A stretch of 32,500 bases of DNA from Armadillidium nasatum (lineage: Eukaryota > Arthropoda > Malacostraca > Isopoda > Armadillidiidae). Numbering within the stretch: the stretch's first letter is position 1; each line of letters begins with the position of its first letter. A program made the position numbers and the translations under genes. Location of the stretch: positions 1 to 32,500 of the forward strand of contig SEYY01004863.1 in assembly GCA_009176605.1 (NCBI GenBank). The letters run 5' to 3'. This document shows, piece by piece, positions 1-18,780 of the stretch. The notes beneath the pieces were generated by a model. The model saw only the letters and a list, made by a program, of their open reading frames with translations, ran no database searches and was not told where the DNA came from.

Positions 1-1
1 T

Positions 2-1289
2 TCACTGTCATCTATTTTCCATATTTCATCCAGTGAAGTGTTTAAACTATTTCAGTGTAAAATTGATTATAAAGAACTTCAAACAGCACAAGAAACAGAT
101 GTGCAACTTCAAAAATATTTAAACAAGCAAAATACTAATCTCAAGCTGACCAAGCGAAACTATTATTATAAAAATGACCTACTGTCTTTGGTTGTCGATG
201 AATCTATTCCACTTTCACCTCGTGTCTTTGTTCCTGAATCTTTCATTATACCTGTTATTTCTTATTCGCATTCACTTGGGCATTTTGGAGTCAAGAAAAC
301 TCTGGCATCTCTTAGGAAGCGCTTTGTATGGAAGGATATGCCAAAATACACAAAGCAGTTTGTTCTAAGTTGTGATTCATGTCAGAGATCTAAATCATTA
401 CGCAAAATAAGCCCACCATATGAATCTTACCAGCCAGTTTCAGGCAAAATTTCAGGTGGTTCATATAGATATTCTTAAAATGCCTGCATGTAAAAATTAT
501 AAATATCTTTTAACTTTAATTGATAGATTTTCTCGCTATCTCTTTGCTTTCCCACTTGAAAAACATATAAACCTCTACAATTGTGGAGACAATAACAAGT
601 GAGTTCTTGCCCATAGCTGGAGAGGTAGGAACTTATGTTTCGGATAGTGGTGGACAATTTACCTTCTGATTTATTTAAAAGTGTTTGTGAGGAGCTAGGA
701 TCCCGACATAACTTTACTTCTGCCTATACCCCTCAGAGTAATGGACTCATAGAAAATTCTCATAGAACACTATTGAGGTCTCTTCGAGCCATGCTGTCGG
801 ATGAGTTGGAAGATGTTCAGAATTATTGGTTGGATCTCCTTCCCCTAGTGCTGTTGTGTTTAAGAACTGCACCATTAAACTCAGAAGGAATAACCCCTGC
901 TATATTAATGATGGGTCAAAATCCCTCCCTCCCTGGAGCTTTAATAGAACAAGTAGAGTCCTCATTCCCACTTTCAATAAAAACATACGCAGAAAAATTG
1001 AAATTGTTTTTGGGACTCCCTCTATCTCCAGAATTTTCTGCCAAAAATCCAAAAATATATGTCCCAAAGAACTTACAAGATGCGAAATTTGTTCTTGTAA
1101 AGAACCAACAATATGGCAGAAACAAACTAGAAGCAGTATACCATGGTCCCTATCCCATTGTAAAATTTTCCGGTAATAATGTATACATAAAAAAGAATAA
1201 TAAAGTTCAATGTGAAAATATTAATTAATATTAAACCATATTTTAGTTTAAGTAATGAAAGTGTTGAACAAGAAAAATGTGATAAATAA
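2..1289 (+). pseudogene. Ty3/gypsy-type retrotransposon pol, integrase end (frameshifted)
   Basis: This is the C-terminal part of a retroelement polyprotein; the frame is open at the left window edge. The first frame (to 478) carries an integrase zinc-binding HHCC module, H-x3-H-x29-C-x2-C, with the Cys pair in CDSCQRSK. The catalytic core follows in other frames: first Asp in HIDIL (codon 468-470), second in SDSGGQF (codon 643-645), and Glu in SNGLIENSH (codon 752-754), so the DDE triad survives but is split. A GPY/F-like tail (HGPYPIVKF near 1143-1170) and an IKPYF segment lead to a stop at 1287-1289. Frame changes lie near 450, 590, 660 and 1225, so this is a dead copy. The integrase would insert the element's cDNA. 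The layout fits insect gypsy-like elements; the exact lineage is not resolvable. Confidence 0.88.
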
Positions 1290-2839
1290 ATTGAAGGTGC
1301 TATATAAATATATTTTTGTAATTTTTTTAATATTTTACATTTTTTTAATTATTTTTTTACAATTTTTGTAATTTTTTAATATTTTACAATTTTTTAAATT
1401 AAATTTTTACAATTTTTAAGGTATACTATTTGTTAGAATAAGTTTCCTCTAATGCTTTACTTTTCACTATTTCTTCAAATCACTATTCTAACATCTAGGT
1501 AAGAAGGTTGGGTGTTCAGGTATGAATCTCCAAGTAAACTGGTTACTTGGAAATTCATTCTCTGGAAGTCACCATCTTGGAGTAAAAGTTGTATTGATAA
1601 TATTTAATTTTTTAAATATATGTAATAATCGATATGTATCGAGTTGGGTACCGATATATCGCGTAAATAAGCGATATTCGATATAATATCGATCTTTGAG
1701 TTTTAGTGTAAGATAAAATTCGAACGAAAAAGCCGGTAAAACAAAACGGTTAAAATCTGTGACTCTGTAATTGAAAATTATTATACAAAATAAAAAATAT
1801 TAAGCAGTGATAACATTTTAATATACCAACTATACATATTGTTTAATTAAGATAAGAAAAAAAATTCTGAAAAGGTAAGAATTAAAAATTTATTTGTATA
1901 GACGAATGTTAGGTCTGCCATCATACCCTAAAGCTATCTACGACCTTAGAGCTACATAAGCATCATAAGCAAGACTATAATTTTGCATATATATATATAT
2001 CATCTATCCATGTATACCAAAATATTTATAAATCCATCACAGATTAGTATCCTACAGCAACTGGATTCTTTCAAATTTTTTTTTCTCAATTATTTTGCTA
2101 TTTACTATTTTTTTTTACAGTTTTTGCTTAAATTTTGTTTACTACTTACTACTGTGTACTTTACTACTTCGTATCATTTTGCGTTTTTTTTTTTATATAT
2201 ATCACTTTAAATTTACTTCAATTTTAAAATTTAAAATTTAATTTAACTTTCAAACTAACTTTATACCTTTGCGATTTTACATTCATATCTACTTAATTTC
2301 ATTTTTTTTTTAATGTCCAATGTACTAATCATTTTATTTTTTTTCAGTTACCACTAACTTTGAACTTTTTGCCGCTATCGTCTCTTTCCAACATTTACAC
2401 TCAAAATTGATGTCATTGTGAATGAGTGAACCTACTTTGTTATCAAAAACTTTGCCAGGCCCAACAATTCTCTCCACCTGGACTTATCATGTCAAAAATA
2501 GAATTCTACTACTGTACAAAGGGAATTGTCCATTTGCGCCGAATATCTGCCGTCATAGCCGTTTAAATTTATCTTGAAAAAGTAGAATTTTGTACATGTT
2601 TCTTATTAATTAATCCTTATTTAATCATTTTAGATGCAATAATATTCATAATTTTGCAAGCTATTTTTGAAACTGCTATACCTATAGCGTCATAATTAAC
2701 TTTAGTATTTGTAGTATGTTCTGAATATTTTATTTTATTTCCATTTTGTATGTTTTTTGTGGTTCATTCATTCTAATTATTTACATTTACACTTTTGTCC
2801 ATTATTTATTTATTTTTTTTTTTTGAAAAGTTTTTTTTT
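1290..2839. other. AT-rich non-coding stretch
   Basis: No convincing coding signal. It contains T/A-rich low complexity (1320-1420), an ATCGAT/TATCG-rich palindromic patch near 1629-1695, and a short (TA)n near 1988-2000. By position it may be the 3' part of the retroelement whose integrase precedes it, but no envelope-like frame is visible. Confidence 0.4.
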
Positions 2840-2850
2840 AAAGGGGGGAA
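2840..2850 (+). other. Polypurine tract, possible start of a 3' LTR
   Basis: AAAGGGGGGAA directly precedes TAGTCAATATAA. Retroelements prime plus-strand DNA from such a G-rich purine run immediately upstream of the 3' LTR, and this one lies on the same strand as the integrase 1.5 kb upstream. No second LTR copy is in the window, so the assignment is by motif and position only. Confidence 0.4.
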
Positions 2851-3976
2851 TAGTCAATATAATTTCTTTATATTTCTTTTTGTAATAATTTAATTCATAA
2901 ATTTTATTAATTCATTTCAATTTTAAGTTGTTAATTTAAATTGTAATTCTATACAATAACTTTTCAATGTACTTCATCATTTTTTTTATTTGTACTTTTA
3001 CATTTCAGTACAATAATTTAATAATTTACCAGTTAAATTATATAAATTATATAAATTATCTTTCATATAAAACTAATGGTTGATTTATTTATTTAACTTG
3101 ATTAATTTGGTTTTATATGTACTCATAATCATAATTATTTATATTATTATCATTATTTTGTATAATTTATAAATTTGCACTTCATACATTTCTTTACACA
3201 AATTTGCATTACAGAACATTAACATTCTTATACAAGAATACCATATAAATTACATACTTGCTTTGAACGTCTTAATTGTGTCCTTTCATACTTTCTAACA
3301 TCAGTACTTGCTTGCTTGTATGTACTTCATTCATTATGTCCACTTCACATTCTTTTATATGTAGTATCTTGTGTATAATTGTTTTTTTTTCGAATAATTT
3401 TTTTTAATTCCCAATTTTCAAACCCTTTGACAAATTTTAAACACTGCTATTCAAATTTTTTTTTATAAAAATTTGTTTTAATTTTTCAAATATTAATTCA
3501 GACATTTGAACTTTATTTAAACTTTGCATCATTTCTTTGTTTTTGTTTTTCTATTTCATTTTCCACTCAATTTCAAAATTTTGAATATCAATTTCTCAAT
3601 TTCAGTTTTAAATATAAACTCAGTTTTTAATTCACCATTCTTTCTCAGAATGTCATTTTGAATTTCCTTACTCTCCTATAGTTTAAATAACTTAATAATT
3701 TTAAAAAAAAATTTTTTTTTTTTTGAATTTGAACTTTGAACCTTCAAATAATCATCTTTGCTTTTTCAACTTTGAATTTCTATTTGAAATTTGAAATTTT
3801 GTAATGTTTCTTTCTGTTTGAATTTACTATTTACTTCTAATTGAACTCAGTTCACTTCTTTGAATTCAATATTTTAAATTTGTTTTCCAATTCCTTTTGT
3901 TTATTATAAACCTGTTTCCCACTGTTTCTAACTTGGGAAGGAGGATTTTATACAGAAATAATTCTTCTGAATTACA
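2851..3976. other. T-rich stretch, possible LTR or degenerate filler
   Basis: AT-rich sequence with many TTTGAA/TTTCAA variants between 3400 and 3900 and no supported gene. If the purine run at 2840 is a true polypurine tract, its LTR would begin here; its right end cannot be placed. Confidence 0.3.
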
Positions 3977-5035
3977 AATAAATAAAAATCATATTTTTAT
4001 TTTAATAAAAACTTAATAATTAACAAAATTCCTTTACGATTGGCGTCTGCTTCAAACCCTCCAAGTCCCTCGTCTATCCCTGCAGCTTTTCTTCAGCATC
4101 TCCTTTGTTCTTTGAACTACCTCAGCAATTCTACTGTCCGCTCCTTGCTTGCCTACCTTCTCATGATGCAACTTGTCACACCCAACCTTCTCTTTATAAG
4201 TAATGTCTGTTGTCAACCTAACTCTTTTTACTTCGACCTTCTGTAGCGTGAAGTTGTCTTTATTATATTTGTGTCTGTGTTTTGCCAACGCCCATCACAC
4301 CTAATACAAGTAACAAGTAGAGTATATGTATATTATTGGTAACTATACTTCTCAATAATATATATATATTTTATTTTTATAAATATATATATTATTTCAA
4401 TTATATTTATTTTTTCTTTCTAGCAAATTGCGGCGGTATAACGTGTGTTAGTCTTGGGTTTAAAATTGTTTTAATATTGGGGTCATTTGGAATTAAGGAA
4501 ATATAAATTGTTAGACTATAAATTTATATTGAATACCATAACCATAATACCATAACCATTTGTGCTAAATATAATATTATTGTTGATTCTTATATGTGTT
4601 AGACCTTTAATAAATGTATAGTTAATACATGAACCAATTATTATCACACATAGATACTTTGATATTAACAGTGCATTATATATTATTAGCGCATAAATCA
4701 AGGATATTAAAAGTAAAAACCAGAGCAGAGAAACATTTAAATAAAAGAACTTTTATCATAAGGAGCATGATCTTTTTTAACAAATACTATTAAAAGCGGA
4801 TCCTAAATATACTTTAGGAGCGTAAAGACTTCATATAGAGTGTATGTGTGTTCCAATATCCTAACTAAAATCGCAGTCAGATAATAACCGTTTACCTTAG
4901 TCCGTTGCCATAATCCTTTTTATCCTAATAGACGTCTGTAAGGTTTATATTCCTATAGAAGCAGAAACCATAGATCTCTTCATATATATATTTTAGACTA
5001 GTCGGAAAAGTCTTCAACTCCAAACCTGACGGAGT
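3977..5035. repeat. Two-copy ~1 kb dispersed repeat, copy 1
   Basis: Matches 17526-18780 in the same orientation. Shared landmarks are CAAATAAATAAAAAT at the left end, GTCTATCCCTGCAGC (4071), CTGTAGCGTGAAGTT, TTTGCCAACGCCCATCAC, GCGGATCCTAAATATA (4796) and TCCTATAGAAGCAGAAA (4951). Homology starts abruptly at 3977 and fades after the CTTCAACTCC block. Neither strand keeps a shared frame. It may be an LTR or the non-coding part of an unidentified element; no TIR or poly(A) was recognised. Confidence 0.7.
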
Positions 5036-5080
5036 ATCATATCATATCAAATCATACCATACAACACACAAACCATTCGT

Positions 5081-5679
<599 letters not shown>

Positions 5680-6735
5680 ATTCACATCCTTTGGATTTAC
5701 CTTTTTCACAATTTCCGTCTTTTTCCTCTTCTGTTCCCATATCATTTTCTTAACTCTCGAAGTGATTTTCAAGCTTCAGAGGGGGACCACACGCAACAAA
5801 AATTTTCGACTCCAATTGCCGCTTCGCAGCGACAACACACATCTCCAATTTCCGCTCCGTCAAAAACAAATTCTTCCGAAAGTCCACTTTCTACAGAACA
5901 TGTAGAAATAGAAAATGTTATTCCAATACAACCTTCATATACTTCACCTAGTATATCTCCAACTTATCAGTCAACTCCAAAACCGTTACCTCGTCGAAAT
6001 ATTTCAAATATTTCCACACCTTCTTCATATTCTCCTTATTCACCACATAATTCTACTATTCAAAGTATTATGAATAAGGATTATTCCCTTCCGACAAATT
6101 CTAATTTATCTGGAATTGATAATACAAACTCTATTGAAAAATCTATATCTGATATAACTCATAAATCCTTTACTCCACCTTTACCTTTTGAACAAACTGA
6201 TAAATCTCTATCAGATGTTTCTAGTGGAGAACTAGAACCACCTTTAATAGATGATCGACATATAGATCCATCTTATAACCCATATCAATTTTATAAAGGT
6301 CCTAGAGATAATACTCCTATGCAAACCCGAAGTAGAACTAGACTACAAAATCAGGAATTAATAAAACAAAACCCTGATATTCCAAAATCCTATACTGTAG
6401 ATCCTTCTACTATATCATTCCTACCTTCACCTCAATTACCACCTAAATTAAGAGATTGTATTACCCCGTCTCAAATTTTAAATTATCCTAACTTACCTCC
6501 TAAACAACATATTAATAATCCACCGAATTTACCCCCTAAACAAAATATAAATAAATATAATCCAACCTTTTCATATGAATTATATAGAGATAACGATTTA
6601 TTTACCTCATTACCTACACTACCCCGTAAACAAAATAGAAATAATATTCAAACATCAACACCAATTTCTTCTCGTGATAATAATAAACCAGACGAGAAAA
6701 CTGGTGCCATTCCTAAAATTTGTAAAAGTAAATAA
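5680..6735 (+). CDS. Pro/Ser/Thr-rich open frame upstream of env (retroelement-derived?)
   Basis: One frame is open for about 350 codons to a stop at 6733-6735. The first good ATG is at 6070, but in-frame composition is uniform from about 5761, so the true 5' end may lie at a splice junction (acceptor-like TTAACTCTCGAAG just before 5763) or in an upstream exon. The product is low complexity: Pro, Ser, Asn and Gln rich, with PPK-type repeats (NLPPKQ and NPPNLPPKQN near 6499-6550), an RTRSR-like basic patch (TRSRTRLQNQ near 6320) and PLPRRN. No catalytic motif is visible. It lies 330 bp upstream of a broken env on the same strand, so it could be the variable C-terminal tail of pol or a gag-like product of that element. 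It has no internal stop, unlike env, which is odd for a dead element. Function unknown. Confidence 0.5.
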   Translation: MHILWIYLFHNFRLFPLLFPYHFLNSRSDFQASEGDHTQQKFSTPIAASQRQHTSPISAPSKTNSSESPLSTEHVEIENVIPIQPSYTSPSISPTYQSTPKPLPRRNISNISTPSSYSPYSPHNSTIQSIMNKDYSLPTNSNLSGIDNTNSIEKSISDITHKSFTPPLPFEQTDKSLSDVSSGELEPPLIDDRHIDPSYNPYQFYKGPRDNTPMQTRSRTRLQNQELIKQNPDIPKSYTVDPSTISFLPSPQLPPKLRDCITPSQILNYPNLPPKQHINNPPNLPPKQNINKYNPTFSYELYRDNDLFTSLPTLPRKQNRNNIQTSTPISSRDNNKPDEKTGAIPKICKSK

Positions 6736-7043
6736 TTATATAAAAATTTTGTACATATCCGTTTCTTATATAATTAGATATTTTAGAGTTTTAGTAAATT
6801 ACAATTATTTTCAATTGTTTGTTTGTATAATTAACTTGTTATTTACATCTAAGCAGATAATTGATATCTTCTTATTTAATTTTCTTGTATTTTGTTAAAA
6901 ATATAAGAAAATAATTATACTATAAAATAAAATAAAAATAGAAAAACTTTTGAAAAAAAAAAAATATTTTTTTGTTTTGCATGCTATAACTTAATGTTAA
7001 GCAACAAATATAATCTTGCTTTTGATGTTTTAAATTTATATTA

Positions 7044-7062
7044 TTTTATTTTTCTTTACAGA
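7044..7062 (+). other. Splice acceptor of the env message
   Basis: A T-rich tract followed by CTTTACAG lies 6 bp before the ATG at 7068. Errantiviral env is made from a spliced subgenomic RNA, so an acceptor immediately upstream of the env start fits. Confidence 0.45.
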
Positions 7063-7067
7063 TAAAA

Positions 7068-8862
7068 ATGCCTTCCTTTTACTATAAATTGCTTTGCATG
7101 TTTTTTGTTCTTTCTTTATAATTTAGAACTAATAGCCTGCCATTCAATGTCTTCATCAAACTCATCATCTTCTTCCATTATCATTTCCCCTGGATTGGTA
7201 ATGAACTTTGCTCACTCTGCTTGCTTCATTTCTGGCTATCTAGATCTTCGTGTTGATTTACGTTGCACTAAGGACATTTTTGACAAAATTTCCTACTTCT
7301 TATGCTGACGTGAATTCAATCAAATCTTCTTTTATTCCTTTTGTTAGAATGAAACTTCATTCCTTTGAGTCTTCTCCTACAAATTCATTTTCTTCGAAAA
7401 ATCTACCTATTTTAAATCCTTCCTATATTACTCCCTTATATCACTCTTCCTTATTTCACTCTTCAGCTGTTGATAATAGAATGTTTAGTGATGATTATTG
7501 GACTTACAATAGTAACTTCTATGTATATCACATGGATATTTTAGAACAACAATTTGCACATCTTTCAAATACTTTGCGAGACCTTATGAATGATCCCTGG
7601 ATTAAATCTGCACATCATTCTAAATCCCGCAGAGGTCTAATTGATGTTGGTGGACAATTTCTTAAAGTTTTATTCGGAACTGCCATAGACAGTGATGTTA
7701 AAACTTTACAGCATCAAATAGAAGTTCTATCTGAGCACTCTAATAACGTATTCACTTTTTATAAACTTTTGAAACCAATTAAAGGATAACACAGATTCCT
7801 TGTAAAAACTTTCTAAATCTGTTTCCGAATTACAAAATTCCACTCAACATTTACAATTGGCGTTTTCTTTTCTCAATTGTATAACTTTGTTAAATTCTTA
7901 TTTTGTTTCTGTTAACAATTATGTTGTTAATATAAACAATATAAAATCTATACTTTTAGACGCTTACCAACTATCCCATAGAAAAACAACATCTTATAAT
8001 CTTTATACTTTTGACTCTCTACAACCTTATATTTCTGAAAATATAATAGTTACTAAATTATCCCCACTTCTTCCTTTCACCATTGAAAATTTTTACAAAT
8101 TTCTTTCTGCTTCCTGGACTATTCCAGACTTTTCATCTTATCACATTATTATTATCATTCCTTTTATGAAGAATGATGTATTTAATGTATATCACCTCAT
8201 TCCTTTTCATACTCCTTCTACTCTACTTCTTCTTTATCTTCTCGTATCATCTTACGTCCTACTTATAATGTATGAATGAAAATCCTACTCCCATTTCAAG
8301 AAATGTTTCCTTTTCACTTAATACTCCTGATATCCCTATCATCTATTCTTATTTAAATCATTCTTTTGAGCATGTTAAAATTCTTAAATTAACTAATCTT
8401 CCAATTGTTCATTGGAATACTCAATTGGATTCTTTAAATAAAACTCTTCATCATTCTCCTTTTCTTGATACTCGCATCTTTCCTTACGCTAATTCTGTTT
8501 CTATATTAATTGGGTTACTTATTCTTATTATCGTCATTTTAATTTTTCATTTTAAAATTAAACGCTTATCTTTAAATCATAATCATTCTAATTTTCCCAC
8601 TAATATTCCTTAACCTCATTTAAATCCTACTACAATTCCTTCGTCCTCCAATCTAAATCCTACCTCCATTGCACTCGTTCCATATCCTAATTTACCTCTT
8701 GTACCTCTTACTAGAACCTCTCTTTCAACTCGTCCTAGAATTCTTCGTTTCCTACCTCGACAAACACTACCTTATATTACCTTCGATTCATCATCAATCG
8801 AGCTATACGACACTCCTTCCAACATTCCACTTCCTCTGGTACCTGTACCGGAAGAATATTAA
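7068..8862 (+). pseudogene. env: Errantivirus/baculovirus-F-like envelope gene, broken
   Basis: Remnant of a membrane-fusion envelope glycoprotein. From the 5' end: an ATG followed by a hydrophobic signal-like segment that meets a stop at 7119; a shifted frame to about 7300; a third frame (to 7787) with a furin-like SKSRR followed by GLIDVGGQFLKVLFGT, the hallmark cleavage and fusion-peptide region of insect F-type envelopes; then a helical, Leu/Asn-rich region in another frame (about 7800-8279). In the final frame (8272-8862) a membrane anchor (LIGLLILIIVILIFHF, near 8498-8545) precedes a Pro-rich tail that is interrupted by a stop at 8611-8613 and ends at 8860-8862. At least three frameshifts and two or three stops make it non-functional. 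Overall length (~1.8 kb) is normal for the family. Cys residues are few in the third quarter, suggesting loss or decay of the Cys-rich region. Confidence 0.8.
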
Positions 8863-9030
8863 TCGATTTAGTTACTATAATTTCAAAATTTTGCTATTAA
8901 CAATTTCCCACGTTCCTCATGTGCATACCTTGGAATGGAGAAGTTTGGTATCTCGTCAGACTTGATGGTATCAGGTTAGTGTACATATGTATATTATTTC
9001 TTGATTTATTATGTGTTTTGTTTTTAGATT

Positions 9031-11480
<2,450 letters not shown>

Positions 11481-11484
11481 TATC

Positions 11485-11654
11485 CTAGGCGATATGTCAG
11501 GAGCAGTTCCGACAGATTCCTTTTTGTACCATCAGTTGGTGTAGTGGTTAACGCAATGTCTTAATATCTGAGAGGCCCGAGTTCGAATCCTCATTAGCAG
11601 AAGTAAAATTATACAAATTTATTCCACGGTTTTATTAAGTGGCAATTCTTGAAT
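11485..11654 (+). mobile_element. tRNA-derived SINE, copy 2
   Basis: Plus-strand copy, head-to-head with copy 1 and truncated at its 5' end (starts at CTAGGCGATATGTCAGG). A box 11535-11552, B box 11579-11589. Reverse complement of most of 11245-11420 with very few differences, so the pair can form a long hairpin. Confidence 0.75.
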
Positions 11655-11678
11655 AACATATGTATCTGCGATTTACAA

Positions 11679-11863
11679 GGATAGAGCTCTGGCTTGTTAA
11701 CCCTACGCCCAAGTGTGGTCGGAGGATTCAACAGGGACTGTCTGCCTAGGCGATATGTCAGGAGCAGTTCCGACAGATTCCTTTTTGTACCATCAGTTGG
11801 TGTAGTGGTTAACGCAATGTCTTAACATCTGAGAGGCCCGAGTTCGAATCCTCATTAGCAGAA

Positions 11864-11866
<3 letters not shown>
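11679..11866 (+). mobile_element. tRNA-derived SINE, copy 3
   Basis: Plus-strand copy with the full leader GGATAGAGCTCTGGCTTG. A box 11796-11813, B box 11840-11850. Its 3' end is lost into a TA array after GCAGAAGAAAATTA. The T-arm stem is only ~3 bp and no acceptor stem pairs, so this is not a functional tRNA gene. Confidence 0.75.
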
Positions 11867-11956
<90 letters not shown>

Positions 11957-11968
11957 ATATATATATAT
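11867..11968. repeat. (TA)n array
   Basis: About 50 TA units with two phase slips, directly left of the fold-back element; its last eight bases could be a target-site duplication. Confidence 0.97.
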
Positions 11969-13389
<1,421 letters not shown>

Positions 13390-13532
13390 CTTTTCTTTCT
13401 TATTTAAATTGTATTACACAGCTGATATTAAAATTATTTTTAACAAATAAACTGAACATTTAAAATTGTGGACTTAATAAATTGTAATATAGATTACTTT
13501 ACAAAATCATTGGAGGTGAGAATAAATTTTTC

Positions 13533-14040
<508 letters not shown>

Positions 14041-14054
14041 TTCCTATCTGCTTA

Positions 14055-14321
<267 letters not shown>

Positions 14322-14477
14322 CCAGTTATTATTAACTCAAGTAATAATAAGTTAGTACAGAGTCCTAAAAAAAGTGCAAAATAGTCGTAATGAGTTTTGT
14401 AAGTATTAAAATGAAAAAAAAGAAGAGGAAGGCCATTAAAGAGACTTGATTTCTCTTTAACATTTTCTTAAAGAAGA

Positions 14478-15077
14478 ATGACTCCATCATTTGAAATTGG
14501 CAAAGCAGACAAATCATTGGTTAGAATTCCTGGAAGTGAAGAAGTTAAAAGTTCATCTCTCATATAGTTGGAAATAGCTCAAATGACTGCATGCGCTCCA
14601 ATGTTCGGAATCATCATGAATTTTAATTTTATGCGTGTCACAAAAATCCACAAAGACCACAAAAATGGATCAGTAGAAAGTGCCGATAGTAATGATAAGT
14701 GTGAAACGACTGTAGAGATCACGTAAGACAAAAGCAAGTGAAGCGATAGATGATGAAAAGGAACAAAAAACCTGCAAGAATTCTATTAGGGTTTACTTGC
14801 CTTAAACTTTAACTTACTCTTAAAAGCCATGAAAAGGAAATTAACGATTTCGCAAAATAGGAGGAAAGTACTTAAAGAAGAAAATAAGGTGCTGAAGAGA
14901 ACCTTTGCAGCAAATAGGGAAATAATTATAAGTACATCAAAATTGAAAAGTTTTCAGGAAAAACAACTAGATACAATGAGCACACAAGAAACTAAAAAGT
15001 CAATAAGAAAACTAAATGGTCAAATGTATATTTTGTGCATGGCTATGATAACTAATTTTAAAGGTTTAATGGATTAG
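14478..15077 (+). pseudogene. Unknown protein A of the duplicated locus, decayed
   Basis: A single frame from ATG 14478 to stop 15075 (about 200 codons) reads as plausible protein apart from roughly five internal stops, clustered near 14565 and 14726-14800. The N-terminal half includes LVRIPGSEEVKSSSL and ACAPMFGIIMNFNFMRV; the C-terminal 82 codons (from ATG 14829) are open and Lys/Glu-rich with heptad-like spacing (possible coiled coil), ending in a hydrophobic MYILCMAMITNFKG stretch. The C-terminal ~55 codons recur on the minus strand at 26636-26800. No family recognised. It is followed after ~100 bp by unknown protein B. Confidence 0.45.
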
Positions 15078-15173
15078 TATATAAATTATTATAAAAATTA
15101 GTATATAATTGTATAAATAAGGCATGTAAGGAAGCAAATAAATACACGTCCCTCTTCTTTAAACAGATATAAG

Positions 15174-16755
<1,582 letters not shown>

Positions 16756-16901
16756 TCGGAGCGAAAGAGAATTTTTAATGCTAATCGAGATTAGTAGAAT
16801 ATAAATAAGAATATGAGTAAATGGTTTGAATCAGAGCTCAACAGGATATGTCATGCAGATCGAGATCAGTAGAAAATAAGTAAATGATTTCATATACATA
16901 G

Positions 16902-17135
16902 ATGAGTTACAATACATTATATATGTATGTATGTTTGTTTATTATCCACGTTCCTATTTTCGAAGCAGTTGGAAGCACTAAATTTAAAACAGGATACGTA
17001 GATATAACCTTAAACATGATACGTACCTCTAACAGAACTATTGGATTTACAACATTTATCACAATTATCATTTTCATTGTAATTTTCATAAAGTACAACA
17101 TTTTAAAAAAAACCTTCAGCAATGTTATAGATTAA
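16902..17135 (+). CDS. Small putative membrane protein of the unknown locus
   Basis: Intact 77-codon frame, ATG at 16902. The N-terminus is hydrophobic (YVCLFIIHVPIF, signal or membrane segment). A short polar middle carries one possible N-glycosylation site (SNRT). A strong membrane segment (FITIIIFIVIFI) is followed by a basic Lys-rich tail, so the predicted topology is N-out with a short cytoplasmic tail. It sits ~150 bp after unknown protein B on the same strand and is not in the inverted copy. An open frame this short could be chance in AT-rich DNA, but the ordered hydrophobic-polar-hydrophobic-basic pattern is suggestive. No family recognised. Confidence 0.35.
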   Translation: MSYNTLYMYVCLFIIHVPIFEAVGSTKFKTGYVDITLNMIRTSNRTIGFTTFITIIIFIVIFIKYNILKKTFSNVID

Positions 17136-17169
17136 TTATTCGATCCCAAGGGAGAATGTAGTATTAACT

Positions 17170-17506
<337 letters not shown>

Positions 17507-17525
17507 CTATATTGATCTTATTTCA

Positions 17526-18780
17526 AATAAATAAAAATTATATTTTTATTTTAATAAAAACTTCTTAATAAACAAATTCTTTTCGTTAGGCGTCTATAAC
17601 AAAAAAAAACTCCAGTCCCTTGTCTATCCCTGCAGCATATTTTCTCCAACTTGCAGGTTGTCTTTCTTCAGCATTTCCTTTGTTCTTTGAACACTACTTC
17701 AGCAATTCCACTGACCACTCCTTGTCCCTTACTTCTCCACACCCTCATCCCTCTCATTGTGCATACTCCCATGATGCAGCTTGTCCCACCCTAATCTTTT
17801 AATTCTCTTTATAACTAATGTATCTCCTCAATCTCGCTCTTTTTACTTCGACCTCCTGTAGCGTGAAGTTCTCTCTATTATATTTGTGTCTGTGTTTTGC
17901 CAACGCCCATCACACCTAGTACTAGTAACAATACAAGTAACAAGTAGAGTATGTGTATACTATTTGTAACTATACTTCCCAATAATATATGTTTATTTTT
18001 ATAAACATATATATTATTTCTTTTATAATATTATTTTATTTCTTATTAAATTCCAGCAATTGGGCATAGACGTGTGTAGTTGTGGGATTAAAACTGTAAT
18101 ACAAAATTTAAATTAACTATGTCCTATATAGTTAAATATAATTTATGTTGGAACTGTAAATATAAGATTAGCTAAAATTTTATATTTGATACAGTAACCG
18201 TGATCATTGACCTTATATTTCTGACCTTTTAAGAAATATATATATTCAAGTGCCATTGTTATATAACCTTTAAACTAATTTTGTGCCATATTTAAAATAC
18301 TTTTAATTCTTATTATAGTGTTAAACTTTTAATAAATGTATAGTTGTATACAAACTATTTATTATCACACGTTTCTTTTATAATAATTAATATTTAAATT
18401 GGTGCAATAAAATTAAAATTAGAACTAGAACAAATAGAAGCTTGACCTTCTTTAACAAATAACCAGAAAAGCGGATCCTAAATATATTTTAGGAGCGTGA
18501 AGACGGTAAATAGAGTGTGTGTGTGTGTGTTCCTGTATTCCAGTATTCCATAAAAGTCGCAGTCAGATCCTCCTTTCCTATTTTACTATCCGAAATATTT
18601 AATCGGAAAGATCTCCTTATTCATAGTCCGTTGCAATAACCTTTATAATCATAGATTATCTTATCAGACGTCCGTATAGTCTATACTCCTATAGAAGCAG
18701 AAAACATAACTCTCTTTATATATATATATATTGAGACTAATCCGAGAAAGTCTTCTTCAATATCAGAAAATTAGAGTTTT
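17526..18780. repeat. Two-copy ~1 kb dispersed repeat, copy 2
   Basis: Matches 3977-5035 in the same orientation, with small insertions such as a (TG)n near 18519 and an extra ~50 bp around 18565-18620. Shared landmarks include GTCTATCCCTGCAGC, CTGTAGCGTGAAGTT, TTTGCCAACGCCCATCAC and GCGGATCCTAAATATA. No conserved frame. Confidence 0.7.

Noticed and set aside
4052..4288. Minus-strand 78-codon Lys-rich frame in repeat copy 1
   Set aside because: The frame is not kept in repeat copy 2, so coding is not supported.
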